This document shows positions 29,994 through 39,932 of a stretch of DNA of 64,000 nucleotides, one piece after another. The first letter of the stretch is position 1; every line of letters starts with the position of its first letter. A model generated the notes under the pieces. That model saw nothing but the letters and a program-made list of their open reading frames with translations, ran no database searches and was not told the origin of the DNA. Both the position numbers and the translations under genes were made by a program. Source of the stretch: Alcaligenaceae bacterium (GTDB lineage Bacteria > Pseudomonadota > Gammaproteobacteria > Burkholderiales > Burkholderiaceae_B); the NCBI GenBank assembly GCA_013205565.1, contig JABMMM010000047.1, forward strand, positions 48,588-112,587, in the 5' to 3' direction.

Positions 29994-31249
29994 TGCTGGC
30001 CCGCGCACGTAAGCATGGCATGCAACAAGACGTTGCAGCCGGCCTCAAGATGCTCAGACTTTGCGTCTTCGATTTCGTTGTGACTGATGCCGTCTTTGCA
30101 CGGCACAAAAATCATCGCTGTGGGGGCAACGCGTGCCATATAGACGGCATCGTGACCAGCGCCGCTGACAACGTCCATCTCTGAGAGCCCGATGGTATGC
30201 GCGCCTGAACGTACGGCTTGCACCAATTCGTTGGCAAAGGCCGCAGGTGGAAAATACACCACTTGCGTCAAGGCGATACTGACCTTGCCCTGTTTGGCAA
30301 TCTCCTGGGCCCGAGCATTGAGCTTGTCGACCATCGCAGTTAATGTCGCGTCTGAGTCTGCGCGAAGGTCGACCGACATTTTGACCGTACCCGGGATGAC
30401 GTTACGTGAATTAGGGTACACATCAAGCATCCCAACGGTGCCGCGCGCGTGAGGGGCGTGGTCGAGCGCGAGTTCGTTGACCAGTTGCACCATATGCGAG
30501 GCCGCTAGCAAAGCGTCGTGACGCAGTTGCATGGGGGTCGGACCAGCATGCGCTTCAGAGCCGGTGATGACCACATCAAACCAGCGCTGTCCTAATGCAC
30601 CCGTCACGACGCCAATCGTGATGTCGTGCGCCTCAAGAACCGGACCCTGCTCGATGTGCGCCTCGAAATAGGCACCGATCCCGCGAGGGCTGATTTGGTC
30701 TGTGCCGGCATAGCCGATCGCGTTCAGGGCTTGCCCGACCGTGATGCCGTCTCGATCTGTTTGCGCCAGAATAAAGTCAGTTTTGAATTCTCCGATAAAG
30801 GCACCCGAACCCATCATGACAGGAACAAAACGCGAGCCTTCTTCGTTGGTCCAGACCACGACCTCAAGCGGTGCATCGGTAGTGATTTTGGCATCATTGA
30901 GCGTTTTAAATACCTCCAGGCCCGCCAGCACGCCGTAGTTACCGTCAAACTTACCGCCGGTTGGCTGCGTGTCAATGTGACTGCCGGTCATGATGGCGGG
31001 TAAGCTGTCATCTCGCCCGGCGCGGCGGGCAAAAATATTACCCACGCAGTCAATGCGAATGGTACAGCCCGCCGCCTGAGCCTCGCTCACAAAAAAATCA
31101 CGCCCTTGGCGATCGAGGTCGGTCAGCGCCAGGCGGCACACGCCGCCTTTGGGTGTCGCACCGATCTGAGCGAGCTGCATCAAATTGTTCCACAGCCGTA
31201 TCCCATTGACGCGCAGAGAGGTGTGGGATGTTAAAGAAGCAGTCGACAT
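29990..31249 (-). CDS. M20-type Zn-dependent hydrolase (allantoate amidohydrolase / N-carbamoyl-L-amino acid hydrolase-like)
   Basis: TGSHIDTQPTGGKFDGNYGVLAGLEV, VVVWTNEEGSRFVPVMMGSGAFIG, FEAHIEQGPVLE, SGAGHDAVYMA. Confidence 0.92.
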   Translation of the reverse strand: MSTASLTSHTSLRVNGIRLWNNLMQLAQIGATPKGGVCRLALTDLDRQGRDFFVSEAQAAGCTIRIDCVGNIFARRAGRDDSLPAIMTGSHIDTQPTGGKFDGNYGVLAGLEVFKTLNDAKITTDAPLEVVVWTNEEGSRFVPVMMGSGAFIGEFKTDFILAQTDRDGITVGQALNAIGYAGTDQISPRGIGAYFEAHIEQGPVLEAHDITIGVVTGALGQRWFDVVITGSEAHAGPTPMQLRHDALLAASHMVQLVNELALDHAPHARGTVGMLDVYPNSRNVIPGTVKMSVDLRADSDATLTAMVDKLNARAQEIAKQGKVSIALTQVVYFPPAAFANELVQAVRSGAHTIGLSEMDVVSGAGHDAVYMARVAPTAMIFVPCKDGISHNEIEDAKSEHLEAGCNVLLHAMLTCAGQQ

Positions 31250-31341
31250 CAGAAAACTCCGAGGTTAGGGTAGATGAATCAGGTAATCTAGCGAATAATC
31301 GTAATAGTGCCTGAATTCAATCTAACAAGGTTCAACAAACA

Positions 31342-32793
31342 ATGAAACTCGATGCGATCTCGCACCGCAATCGCAGTACCAAAATTGTAGCCACTCTGGG
31401 GCCGGCAAGCAGTGAACCCGCCATGATTCGACGGTTATTCGATGCAGGTGTCGATGTGTTTAGGCTGAACTTTAGCCACGGTACACACGCGGATCATCAA
31501 TTGCGCTACGACGCCATCCGTCAGATCGAAGCCGATGTCGGGCGCCCAGTAGGCATTCTGCTAGATTTGCAAGGGCCAAAACTGCGCGTGGGCAAAATCG
31601 TTGGCGGCAAACAGTCGCTCGAGACGGGCCAAAAGCTAAGGTTTGATTTGGATCCGACCCCAGGCGAAAACGGTCGCGTGCCGCTGCTGCACCCAGAGAT
31701 TTTTGCAGCCCTCAAACCGGGCGACGACTTGTTGATAGACGATGGCAAGGTCAGAGTACGCGTGTTGGCGTGTGATCCGACGCACGCCAATGTCGAGGTG
31801 ATCAATGCCGGCATGATTTCGGATCGTAAAGGGGTGAATGTTCCGGGGGCGATTCTGCCGCTGTCGCCCATTACCACTAAAGATCGCGAGGATTTGGCTT
31901 TTGGGTTGAGTTTGGGGGTCGATTGGGTGGCGCTCTCGTTTGTGCAGCGCACTGAAGATATCGCTGAACTCAGAGCCTTGGTCGGGGATCGTGCCTGGAT
32001 TATGGCCAAGCTTGAGAAACCCTCGGCGATCGAGTCGCTCGAAGCGATTGTTGCCGCCTCAGATGGGGTGATGGTTGCGCGCGGCGACTTGGGGGTTGAA
32101 CTACCGCCCGAAGAAGTCCCGGTCTTGCAAAAGCGTATTGTGCGAGCCTGTCGCGAGGCCGGTAAACCTGTGATCGTTGCCACCCAAATGCTCGAGTCGA
32201 TGATCGCCTCACCGGTTCCGACGCGCGCGGAAGTCAGCGATGTTGCAACTGCAGTGTATGACGGCGTTGATGCTGTCATGCTTTCGGCCGAGTCGGCGTC
32301 TGGCGCTTATCCGATTGAAGCCGTCAACATGATGGATCGTATTTTGCAAAGTACCGAGCGCGATCCGATACAACGTCTAACCATGGATGCGACCTTTCGG
32401 CGCCGTCACCGCGATGCGCGCGATGCGATTTCGGCAGCGATTCGGACCGTGGCCGAGACCCTGCCAGTTGCGGCTACGGTAGCTTACACATCTTCGGGTT
32501 CAACGACGCTACGCGTGGCCCACGAGCGCCCTCGGGCTCCGATTCTCAGTATGACGCCCAATACTGCGGCCGCGCGTCGTTTGTCACTTGTTTGGGGGGT
32601 GCATTCGATACAAGCCGCTGTGGTGCAAAGTACCGAAGATATCGTCTTGCGTGCGACGCAAGCGGCCGAAAAGAATGGCTTTGGACAGCCCGGTGAGGCC
32701 TTGCTGATTATTGCAGGCACTCCCTTTGGGGTGTCGGGCACCACCAATCTGTTACGGATCGCCTGGATTGGTGAAAAGCCCGATACGGTCTGA
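31342..32793 (+). CDS. pyk: Pyruvate kinase
   Basis: STKIVATLGPASSEPAMIRRLFDAGVDVFRLNFSHGTHADH; IMAKLEKPSAIESLEAI; MVARGDLGVELPPEEVPVLQK; VIVATQMLESM. Confidence 0.97.
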   Translation: MKLDAISHRNRSTKIVATLGPASSEPAMIRRLFDAGVDVFRLNFSHGTHADHQLRYDAIRQIEADVGRPVGILLDLQGPKLRVGKIVGGKQSLETGQKLRFDLDPTPGENGRVPLLHPEIFAALKPGDDLLIDDGKVRVRVLACDPTHANVEVINAGMISDRKGVNVPGAILPLSPITTKDREDLAFGLSLGVDWVALSFVQRTEDIAELRALVGDRAWIMAKLEKPSAIESLEAIVAASDGVMVARGDLGVELPPEEVPVLQKRIVRACREAGKPVIVATQMLESMIASPVPTRAEVSDVATAVYDGVDAVMLSAESASGAYPIEAVNMMDRILQSTERDPIQRLTMDATFRRRHRDARDAISAAIRTVAETLPVAATVAYTSSGSTTLRVAHERPRAPILSMTPNTAAARRLSLVWGVHSIQAAVVQSTEDIVLRATQAAEKNGFGQPGEALLIIAGTPFGVSGTTNLLRIAWIGEKPDTV

Positions 32794-32842
32794 TCCGTTA
32801 AACTAAAAAAAATATTTCAATAAATTTGGCAGGAGACAAACA

Positions 32843-34048
32843 ATGGCCCATGCAGGTTTGAGGTTTGGTATTTTTTTAGCGCCGTTTCATCAGCTTGGCG
32901 ACAATCCCACGCTTGCCCTTGAGCGTGATCTTGAGTTGATCGAATGGCTCGATCATTTGGGTTACGACGAAGCCTGGATCGGCGAGCATCATTCAGCCGG
33001 CTGGGAGATCATCGCTTCGCCCGAAATCTTTATTGCTGCCGCCGCGCAACGCACCAAGAGAATCATGTTGGGCTCTGGCGTCACAAGCCTGCCATATCAT
33101 CACCCCTTTTTGGTGGCGCAGCGTTTTGTGCAACTTGATCACATGACGCGTGGCCGGGTGATGTTGGGGTGTGGCCCCGGTGCACTGGTGTCAGATGCCT
33201 ACATGATGGGCATTGAAGCCGAGCGCCAGCGACCCATGATGGACGAGTCTCTTGGCGCCATCATGCGCTTACTCGAGGGTAAAGAGCCCGTCACCTTAAA
33301 GACCGACTGGTTTGAGCTTAAAGAGGCTCGACTGCATCTTGCGCCCTACACTAAGGGGTGCTTCCCGATCGCCGTCGCCACCTCAACCACCCCCTCTGGC
33401 GTCTTAACGGCCGGCAAGTATGGGGTGGGGATGTTGTCGCTTGGCGCGGGCTTGCCAGGCGGGCCGCAAAAGCTTGCCGAACAATGGAAGCTTGGTGAAG
33501 AGCAGGCTGCAAAATTTGGCAAGACCATGAACCGTGAAGACTGGCGTCTGGTGGTCAATATCCATGTCGCTGAAGATGACGCAACCGCCTTGCGCGACGT
33601 TGGTGTGCGTGAACGTATCGAGACACTCAGTTATTTCAGCGAGACCCTTGGTCGTCCGCCCATGCGCAGTGAAGATCCTTTGGGTGATGGTTTAAAGGCT
33701 GGCACCACCATCGTAGGTTCGCCCGAGACCGTTGCCAACGGCATTGCACGCTTGCTTGAGTTCACAGGCGGGGGTGCGGGCGCTGTGATGTTTCGCTCGC
33801 ACGAGTGGGCAACGCGCGAGCAAACCCTGCGCAGCTATGAGTTGTTCGCCCGTTGGGTCATGCCGAAGTTTCAGGGCAGCATGGACTCGTTATTCGCCTC
33901 GCGTGAGTGGGTCAGCGAAAACCGCAGCGGGATTTTTGGTCCGCACATGGGGGCAATGCGTAAAGCCTTCACCGATGCCGGCCAAGAGGTGCCAGATCAT
34001 ATGCGCCTGAGATTGCACACGGGCCCAACGCCTTTGGTTGAAAAGTAA
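32843..34048 (+). CDS. LLM class flavin-dependent oxidoreductase (luciferase-like monooxygenase)
   Basis: FGIFLAPFHQLGDNPTLALERDLELIEWLDHLGYDEAWIGEHHSAGWEIIASPEIFIAAAAQRT. Confidence 0.92.
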   Translation: MAHAGLRFGIFLAPFHQLGDNPTLALERDLELIEWLDHLGYDEAWIGEHHSAGWEIIASPEIFIAAAAQRTKRIMLGSGVTSLPYHHPFLVAQRFVQLDHMTRGRVMLGCGPGALVSDAYMMGIEAERQRPMMDESLGAIMRLLEGKEPVTLKTDWFELKEARLHLAPYTKGCFPIAVATSTTPSGVLTAGKYGVGMLSLGAGLPGGPQKLAEQWKLGEEQAAKFGKTMNREDWRLVVNIHVAEDDATALRDVGVRERIETLSYFSETLGRPPMRSEDPLGDGLKAGTTIVGSPETVANGIARLLEFTGGGAGAVMFRSHEWATREQTLRSYELFARWVMPKFQGSMDSLFASREWVSENRSGIFGPHMGAMRKAFTDAGQEVPDHMRLRLHTGPTPLVEK

Positions 34049-34250
34049 GGGGAGGTTATTCGAGCCCCTGAGGGATTTGCTTGAGGCCATCGAGCAAAGC
34101 TCTGCTCATACATCTTGATCTTTTGCGCACGGTTGCCTAGACGCGCCGCCTCAGGCACTATAGCGGACAACGTTGTGACTGTGAGCAGAAGATGGTCACT
34201 TTCGGCCACGCCGATGCCCAGCTCTTTCACCGATTTTTAGGATATAAACC

Positions 34251-35267
34251 ATGGATTTGAGCCGTTTCCCCCGTCGTCGCTACTCGCAAGGCCCTTCGCC
34301 CATTGAGTTTTTGCCTAACTTTACCAAGGCCTTGGGTGGGCCGCGCGTGTGGATGAAGCGCGACGATATGCTGGGCTTAGCGCCTGGTGGAAACAAGACC
34401 CGTAAGCTTGAATTTTTGATGGGCGACGCGCTGGCAAAAGGCGCAGACACGCTGATCACCTGCGGTGCGCCTCAGTCGAATCACTGCCGCATTACCTTGG
34501 CTGCGGCGGTAAAAGAAGGGCTGAAGTGTCGTTTTGTGATTGAAGAGCGTGTGCCTGGAAGTTATAAAGTTGACGCAAGTGGCAATCAGTTCATGTTTCG
34601 CTTGCTTGGGGTTGAGGCGGTCACAGTCGTGCCGGGTGGCAGCAACATGGCGCAGGCCATGGAGCAAGTCGCCCAAGAGGTGCGAGCCAGTGGCGGCAAG
34701 CCTTACATCATTCCGGGTGGCGGTTCGAACGCGATTGGTGGCTTGGGCTATGTCGCCTGCGCCCAAGAGTTGCAGCAGCAGCTACTACAAATGGGCCAGC
34801 CGATGGATCATTTTGTGGTGGGATCGGGTAGCTCGGGCACCCATGGGGGTTTAGTTGCCGGATTTCTGGGTAATCATATTCAGATTCCCTTAGTGGGCAT
34901 CGGTGTGAGTCGTGACCCTTCAGACCAAAATCCCTTGGTTCATAAAGAAGCGCAGGCGATTTTAGATTTACTTGGCGTCAAGATCCAGGTGCCTGCCGAG
35001 GCTGTCTTAAGTTTCGGCGATTGGTGGCGTCCTAAATATTCGATGCCTAACCCCGCGATGGTTGAAGCTATACAGATGCTTGCGCGTACTGAGGCGATTC
35101 TATTGGATCCGGTTTATACCGGCAAAATTATGGCGGGCTTGATAGGCTTAAGCCGAAAAGGCTATTTCAAACCCACAGATAACGTTTTGTTTTTGCACAC
35201 AGGCGGCGCAACAGCCTTGCATGCATACGAGTCGGTTGTGCTTGGCGACCCTTCTGCGGTCGCTTAA
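34251..35267 (+). CDS. D-cysteine desulfhydrase (PLP-dependent, ACC deaminase family)
   Basis: RVWMKRDDMLGLAPGGNKTRKLEFLMGDALAKGADTLITCGAPQSNHCRITLAAAVK; VGSGSSGTHGGLVAG. Confidence 0.9.
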   Translation: MDLSRFPRRRYSQGPSPIEFLPNFTKALGGPRVWMKRDDMLGLAPGGNKTRKLEFLMGDALAKGADTLITCGAPQSNHCRITLAAAVKEGLKCRFVIEERVPGSYKVDASGNQFMFRLLGVEAVTVVPGGSNMAQAMEQVAQEVRASGGKPYIIPGGGSNAIGGLGYVACAQELQQQLLQMGQPMDHFVVGSGSSGTHGGLVAGFLGNHIQIPLVGIGVSRDPSDQNPLVHKEAQAILDLLGVKIQVPAEAVLSFGDWWRPKYSMPNPAMVEAIQMLARTEAILLDPVYTGKIMAGLIGLSRKGYFKPTDNVLFLHTGGATALHAYESVVLGDPSAVA

Positions 35268-35339
35268 GTCAAAAGAAAATTCTATTTTTTAGACAAACCT
35301 GCCCTGTAATAAAATAAATATATCCGGAGATAATAAAAA

Positions 35340-36236
35340 ATGAAGCTCGGTTTAATCGGCTTGGGTAACATGGGCCATCATTTTGGTAACCGGTTTTTAG
35401 CGGCCGGCCATGACCTCATCGTTTTTGACAACAACCCTCAGGCGTTGGCGCGTTTGCAACAAAACGGCGCGCGCGTCGCGGCAAGCGCTCAGGCCATGGC
35501 TGACGAGGTCGAGTTTGTTTTATTGTGTTTGCCGATGCCTTCGATCGTGCAGGCTGTTGTTCAGGGCCCCGCTGGGGTGATGCTTGGCAAAAGCGTCAAA
35601 ATTATCGTTGACCTCTCCACCACTGGCCCTTCAGTCACTGATTCCGTCGCAAGTGTTGTTGCAGCAAAAAATATTGCCTGGGTAGGATCACCAGTCAGCG
35701 GCGGCACGATTGGCGCCGAAAAAGGCACCTTGACCCTAATGGCTTCGGGGCCCTCGGCTGCGTTTGAGCAGGTCAAACCCGTGCTCTCGGTCTTAGGCAC
35801 CAATATTTTCTATCTGGGCGAGCAACCGAGCCTGGGCCAGACCATGAAAATCATCAACAACACGCTTTGTGCGGTCAACATTGTGGCAAGTTGCGAAACC
35901 TTGGTGTACGGCGCCAAAGCGGGCTTAGACGCTAAAACGATGTTGGATGTGATTAACGTTTCAAGCGGCCGCTCGTTTATTACCCAAGAAAAAGTTCCTC
36001 AGTGTATTTTGACACGTGAGTTTCCCACCCGCTTCACGACAGATTTGTTGCATAAAGATATCAAGTTGTGCGTCGAAGAGGCCGAAAAACTTGGCGTACC
36101 GATGACAGTGAGTCCGGCAGCCAGACAGTTTTTATCGTTTGCGATCGGGCAGGGTGACGGACCCAAAGACTATGCCAATATTATTAAACATATCGAGGGC
36201 TGGGCGGGTGCAGAATTTGGTACGGCAGCGTCTTGA
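35340..36236 (+). CDS. NAD(P)-dependent 3-hydroxyisobutyrate dehydrogenase-like oxidoreductase
   Basis: MKLGLIGLGNMGHHFGNRFLAAGHDLIVFD; IVDLSTTGPSVT; SPVSGGTIGAEKGTLTLMASG. Confidence 0.92.
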   Translation: MKLGLIGLGNMGHHFGNRFLAAGHDLIVFDNNPQALARLQQNGARVAASAQAMADEVEFVLLCLPMPSIVQAVVQGPAGVMLGKSVKIIVDLSTTGPSVTDSVASVVAAKNIAWVGSPVSGGTIGAEKGTLTLMASGPSAAFEQVKPVLSVLGTNIFYLGEQPSLGQTMKIINNTLCAVNIVASCETLVYGAKAGLDAKTMLDVINVSSGRSFITQEKVPQCILTREFPTRFTTDLLHKDIKLCVEEAEKLGVPMTVSPAARQFLSFAIGQGDGPKDYANIIKHIEGWAGAEFGTAAS

Positions 36237-36294
36237 GCACAAGCGCTTCAAACATTTTTTTCCACGACTCTTTTAATTGTTAACGGGAGTAATT

Positions 36295-37155
36295 ATGACG
36301 TTTCGTTTTCTGGTAGGTGCCACATTTATTGCAGCCACCTTGGCTGCCAGCCCACTCTTTGCGCAATCGGCAGAAGCGACAAAGCTTGGTGACGAAAAAT
36401 ACGAGCCGCGTGTTGGGCAAAGTGGCAAGGATGTTATTTGGGTGCCTACTAATGACGCAGTAGCCGAGGCCATGCTAAAAGTTGCGAAGGTCAAGCCGAC
36501 CGATTTGGTTTATGACCTTGGGGCGGGTGACGGCAAGATTGCGATCGCGGCGGCAAAAAACTTTGGCGCAACCGCAGTGGGTATTGAGTACAACAAAGAA
36601 ATGGCTGAACTGGCCACTCGCAATACCGAACGTGCTGGTGTTGCGGACAAAGTCAAAATCATTAACGGTGATATTTTTGTCGAAGACTTTTCAAAAGCCA
36701 CCGTGGTCACCATGTATTTGTTACCCGATCTGAATTTAAAAATTCGCCCAACGATCCTAAAAATGGCACCCGGAACGCGCATCGTGACCAATGCGTTCAA
36801 TATGGGTGACTGGGAACCCGATGACACGGTTGGCACCGGGTATGCGCAAGGCTACTTTTGGGTCGTGCCTGGCAACGCTGCCGGCAATTGGCAGCTAAAA
36901 GGTGTAGAAGGCTCGCAACAACCCGTATCGCTTGAAGTGACGCAACGGTACCAGCGCGTCGGGGGTACCCTCAATATATACGGTAAAACACAGCCAATCT
37001 TGAGCGCTACCTTGTCGGGCAATCGTTTGAAATTTACGTTTTTAGATCACAGCAATCAGTCGCGTTTCATGGATGTGACGCTCAATGGCAACGAATTTTC
37101 GGGTCAGGTCTTTGAGAATTCACCACTCTACTCAGTCACTGGTACCCGTAACTAA
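36295..37155 (+). CDS. Signal-peptide-containing class I methyltransferase-fold protein
   Basis: MTFRFLVGATFIAATLAASPLFAQSAEA export signal, then VYDLGAGDGKIAIAAAKNFGATAVGIEYNKEM (motif I). Confidence 0.8.
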   Translation: MTFRFLVGATFIAATLAASPLFAQSAEATKLGDEKYEPRVGQSGKDVIWVPTNDAVAEAMLKVAKVKPTDLVYDLGAGDGKIAIAAAKNFGATAVGIEYNKEMAELATRNTERAGVADKVKIINGDIFVEDFSKATVVTMYLLPDLNLKIRPTILKMAPGTRIVTNAFNMGDWEPDDTVGTGYAQGYFWVVPGNAAGNWQLKGVEGSQQPVSLEVTQRYQRVGGTLNIYGKTQPILSATLSGNRLKFTFLDHSNQSRFMDVTLNGNEFSGQVFENSPLYSVTGTRN

Positions 37156-37157
37156 AT

Positions 37158-38546
37158 ATGACCACGCCTCACGACACCCGTACGCAAACAACTGCCGCAG
37201 GCACCGAATCTCAGGCGTTGAGCAATGAACCCACCAAGCAGTTAAGCGCCGTCAGTGCAATCGCGATTATTGTCGGAATTGTGATTGGTGCCGGTATCTT
37301 TAAAACACCCTCAATGGTCGCGGGTGTAACGGGCGATGCTGGGTGGTTAATTGTGGCGTGGGTGCTGGGGGGCGTGATTTCTTTGGCGGGGGCACTCTGT
37401 TATGCAGAGCTTGCCACCACCTACCCACACGCGGGCGGAGACTATCATTTTTTGGCGCGTGCCTTTGGCAAGCCAGCTTCTTTTTTGTACGCCTGGGCTA
37501 AGGCAACGGTCATTAATACCGGGTCAATCGCCCTGCTTGCCTTTGTGTTCGGCGACTACATGAGCAAAGTGATCAATTTGGGCGCGCATTCAACCGCGCT
37601 CTGGGCGATTGGAATTGTCGTCGCCATGACCCTGATTAACTTGATTGGCTTACATGCGGCGTCGTGGGTGCAGACCTGTCTGACTATGATTGAAGTGACG
37701 GGTTTAGTGTGTGTCGTGGTGGCAGGCTTTGTATTGTCGGGCGAGGCGCCTGCGTCGCCAGCTTTGTTTTCGTCTTCACCAAGCTTAGGCATGTTTGGGT
37801 TGTCGATGGTTTTTGTTTTGCTGACGTATGGTGGCTGGAACGAAGCCGCCTACATCTCGGCCGAAGTGCGAGGGGGAAAGCGTGCGATTGTGCCGGTCAT
37901 CGTGATCAGCATCATGCTTCTGACACTGATTTATTTGCTTTTCAATATCGCGGTACTCGCGGGCCTGGGCCTATCGGGCTTAGCAGGCAGTAAAGCGGTG
38001 GCAGCCGACCTGATGGGTAAGGCCTTTGGCCCTTGGGGCGAAAAAGCGCTTGGTATTTTTGTGGCTGTTGCTGCTTTGACCAGTATCAATGCGACCATGA
38101 TTGTTGGCGCGCGTACAAATTATGCTTTGGGCCGCGACTGGCCCGCTTTACGTTTTATGGGTAACTGGCACGCTGAGCGTGGTTCGCCCGTCGCAGCCTA
38201 CTGTGTGCAATCCCTTTTAAGCCTAGCCTTGGTTGGTCTAGGCATTTGGCAGACCGACGGTTTTGAAGTCATGGTTGAATTTACGGCACCGGTATTTTGG
38301 GCCTTTTTATTTTTGGTTGGCGTGTCGCTTTTTGTGCTGCGAGTCAAAGATCCCCAAGCAGAGCGGCCGTTTAAAGTGCCGCTTTACCCTCTTACACCGA
38401 TTTTGTTTTGTTTGACCTGTGCCTTTCTCACGTATTCGAGCGTGACCTACGCAATGAGTAAAGGGGCGGTTTATATTTCTTTACTGGTGATGGCGGTCGG
38501 GGTGGTGGCCTTGGTGATTACGCACCTTTCAAACAAGCGAGCCTGA
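37158..38546 (+). CDS. APC family amino acid permease
   Basis: ALSNEPTKQLSAVSAIAIIVGIVIGAGIFKTPSMVAGVTGDAG; 12-TM-like profile. Confidence 0.92.
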   Translation: MTTPHDTRTQTTAAGTESQALSNEPTKQLSAVSAIAIIVGIVIGAGIFKTPSMVAGVTGDAGWLIVAWVLGGVISLAGALCYAELATTYPHAGGDYHFLARAFGKPASFLYAWAKATVINTGSIALLAFVFGDYMSKVINLGAHSTALWAIGIVVAMTLINLIGLHAASWVQTCLTMIEVTGLVCVVVAGFVLSGEAPASPALFSSSPSLGMFGLSMVFVLLTYGGWNEAAYISAEVRGGKRAIVPVIVISIMLLTLIYLLFNIAVLAGLGLSGLAGSKAVAADLMGKAFGPWGEKALGIFVAVAALTSINATMIVGARTNYALGRDWPALRFMGNWHAERGSPVAAYCVQSLLSLALVGLGIWQTDGFEVMVEFTAPVFWAFLFLVGVSLFVLRVKDPQAERPFKVPLYPLTPILFCLTCAFLTYSSVTYAMSKGAVYISLLVMAVGVVALVITHLSNKRA

Positions 38547-38565
38547 GCGCGCAACGCAGGCTCGC
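38537..38565 (+). terminator. 9-bp hairpin straddling the stop codon of the APC permease (GCGAGCCTG/CAGGCTCGC)
   Basis: Perfect inverted repeat with 11-nt loop in a convergent intergenic region; no T-run. Confidence 0.4.
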
Positions 38566-38611
38566 ATCTTGCTGCGGTAAACATCGAGGGTGGCGCTTAG
38601 CGCAATGCCCC

Positions 38612-38932
38612 TCAGTGCGCCAACCCTAACACGGCCAGGCTTTCAGCATACGCCACGGCGGTTTCACACAAAAAAACGACGACGTCTTGGGGTTCCATGT
38701 TTTCTAGAATTTGGACGACTTGCTCTGTGATATCGCCCGCAGCCTCGATGCCAGCGACGTGCACTTGCGCCCCACTCTCAAAGACGGCGAGGGGGATTAG
38801 TTTTTCGACCACTGCCATGTCAACCGCAGAGATAACGATGTAGGCGCGGACATGCAAATCATCAGCATTGACCTCAAGCACAACGCCGGTCTCGAGTGTT
38901 TCGAGAATCTTGCTCGTAATCATGAGATCCAT
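38612..38932 (-). CDS. Hypothetical protein (106 aa) downstream of rdgC
   Basis: Likely start MDLMITSKILETLETGVVLEVNADDLHVRAYIV; lies 20 bp after the rdgC stop on the same strand; family not recognised. Confidence 0.6.
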   Translation of the reverse strand: MDLMITSKILETLETGVVLEVNADDLHVRAYIVISAVDMAVVEKLIPLAVFESGAQVHVAGIEAAGDITEQVVQILENMEPQDVVVFLCETAVAYAESLAVLGLAH

Positions 38933-38952
38933 GCTGGCTTCTTTGTGAATGC

Positions 38953-39867
38953 TTAAGCCGCTTTTGCGGTTAAGACTTTTTCTTCTAGGGCCTCGATTAG
39001 CGCGCACAGCATTTGATTGAGTTCGGCGCACATCAGGGTGAAATCGCCGTCAAACTGTTCGTTGGCGTCGGTGGGCATATTTTGTTCAGACTGATCCAGA
39101 ATATCTTGAGCGACGACGCGTTTGATATCCAGATTTTCAGTCAAGACAAACGAGACGCGATCATTGAAGGTGAGGGCTAGGCGCATACATTGTTTGCCGG
39201 ACTTGATGTGCTTTTGGATGTCATCGCTATCGAGTGCGTGTTTGACATAGCGCACCGCCGCAGCCTTGTCGCCCCCCGCACGCAATTCTGCATCTTGATC
39301 TACCGAAAAGTTTGCCGGGCCGTGTCCGCCCAATACCCAGTCTGTCATCGCTGCAGCCGGACTGATGGTGACTTGGATTGGCTCGACCGGAAACGGATAG
39401 AGTGCCTTGCCGAGTGCGGTGAGGATTTCTTCAGACTTTGACGCTGAAGCCGTATCAATCACGAGCCAGTGATTGACCGGGTCAATCCAGACTCGGGTGT
39501 CGCGGGCCAGACTAAAGGCGCGTGGCAGTAGGGCTTGTGTGACCTCTTCTTTCAGGTCACGCAGTTGCTTGCGCCCGGGTTTAAAGCCTTGTTGGTCTTC
39601 AAGCTCTTGGGCGCGCACTTTAGCAAACTGATTGATGACCGACGTAGGTAGCAATTTTTTTTCGGTACGGTAGGCGCACAAAATTTGGCGACTCACTCCG
39701 TAAGCAAAACGTACATCTTCTTCGCGTGGGGCCACCCAGCCAACAGACAAAGGAGCAGCAGCGCCAGCGGATACAAACTGTTCCTTGGCTAAAAGTGCGT
39801 CGAGCTGAGAGGCTGTCCAGGCAAAAGACGGTGATAGACGAAATAATTTGAGATTTTTAAACCACAT
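38953..39867 (-). CDS. rdgC: Recombination-associated protein RdgC
   Basis: MWFKNLKLFRLSPSFAWTASQLDALLAKEQFVSAG; VGWVAPREE; RALVEALEEK-type C-terminus. Confidence 0.95.
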   Translation of the reverse strand: MWFKNLKLFRLSPSFAWTASQLDALLAKEQFVSAGAAAPLSVGWVAPREEDVRFAYGVSRQILCAYRTEKKLLPTSVINQFAKVRAQELEDQQGFKPGRKQLRDLKEEVTQALLPRAFSLARDTRVWIDPVNHWLVIDTASASKSEEILTALGKALYPFPVEPIQVTISPAAAMTDWVLGGHGPANFSVDQDAELRAGGDKAAAVRYVKHALDSDDIQKHIKSGKQCMRLALTFNDRVSFVLTENLDIKRVVAQDILDQSEQNMPTDANEQFDGDFTLMCAELNQMLCALIEALEEKVLTAKAA

Positions 39868-39932
39868 GACGCACTCGCAAAAAAGAAATCGATTCTAGCC
39901 GATGCCCTAGACAAGGCGGGCTGCGTCGCAGG

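Noticed and set aside
31521-32279. 252-aa minus-strand ORF antisense to pyk
   Set aside because: Ser/Thr-rich shadow of a highly conserved pyruvate kinase gene; no recognisable domain.
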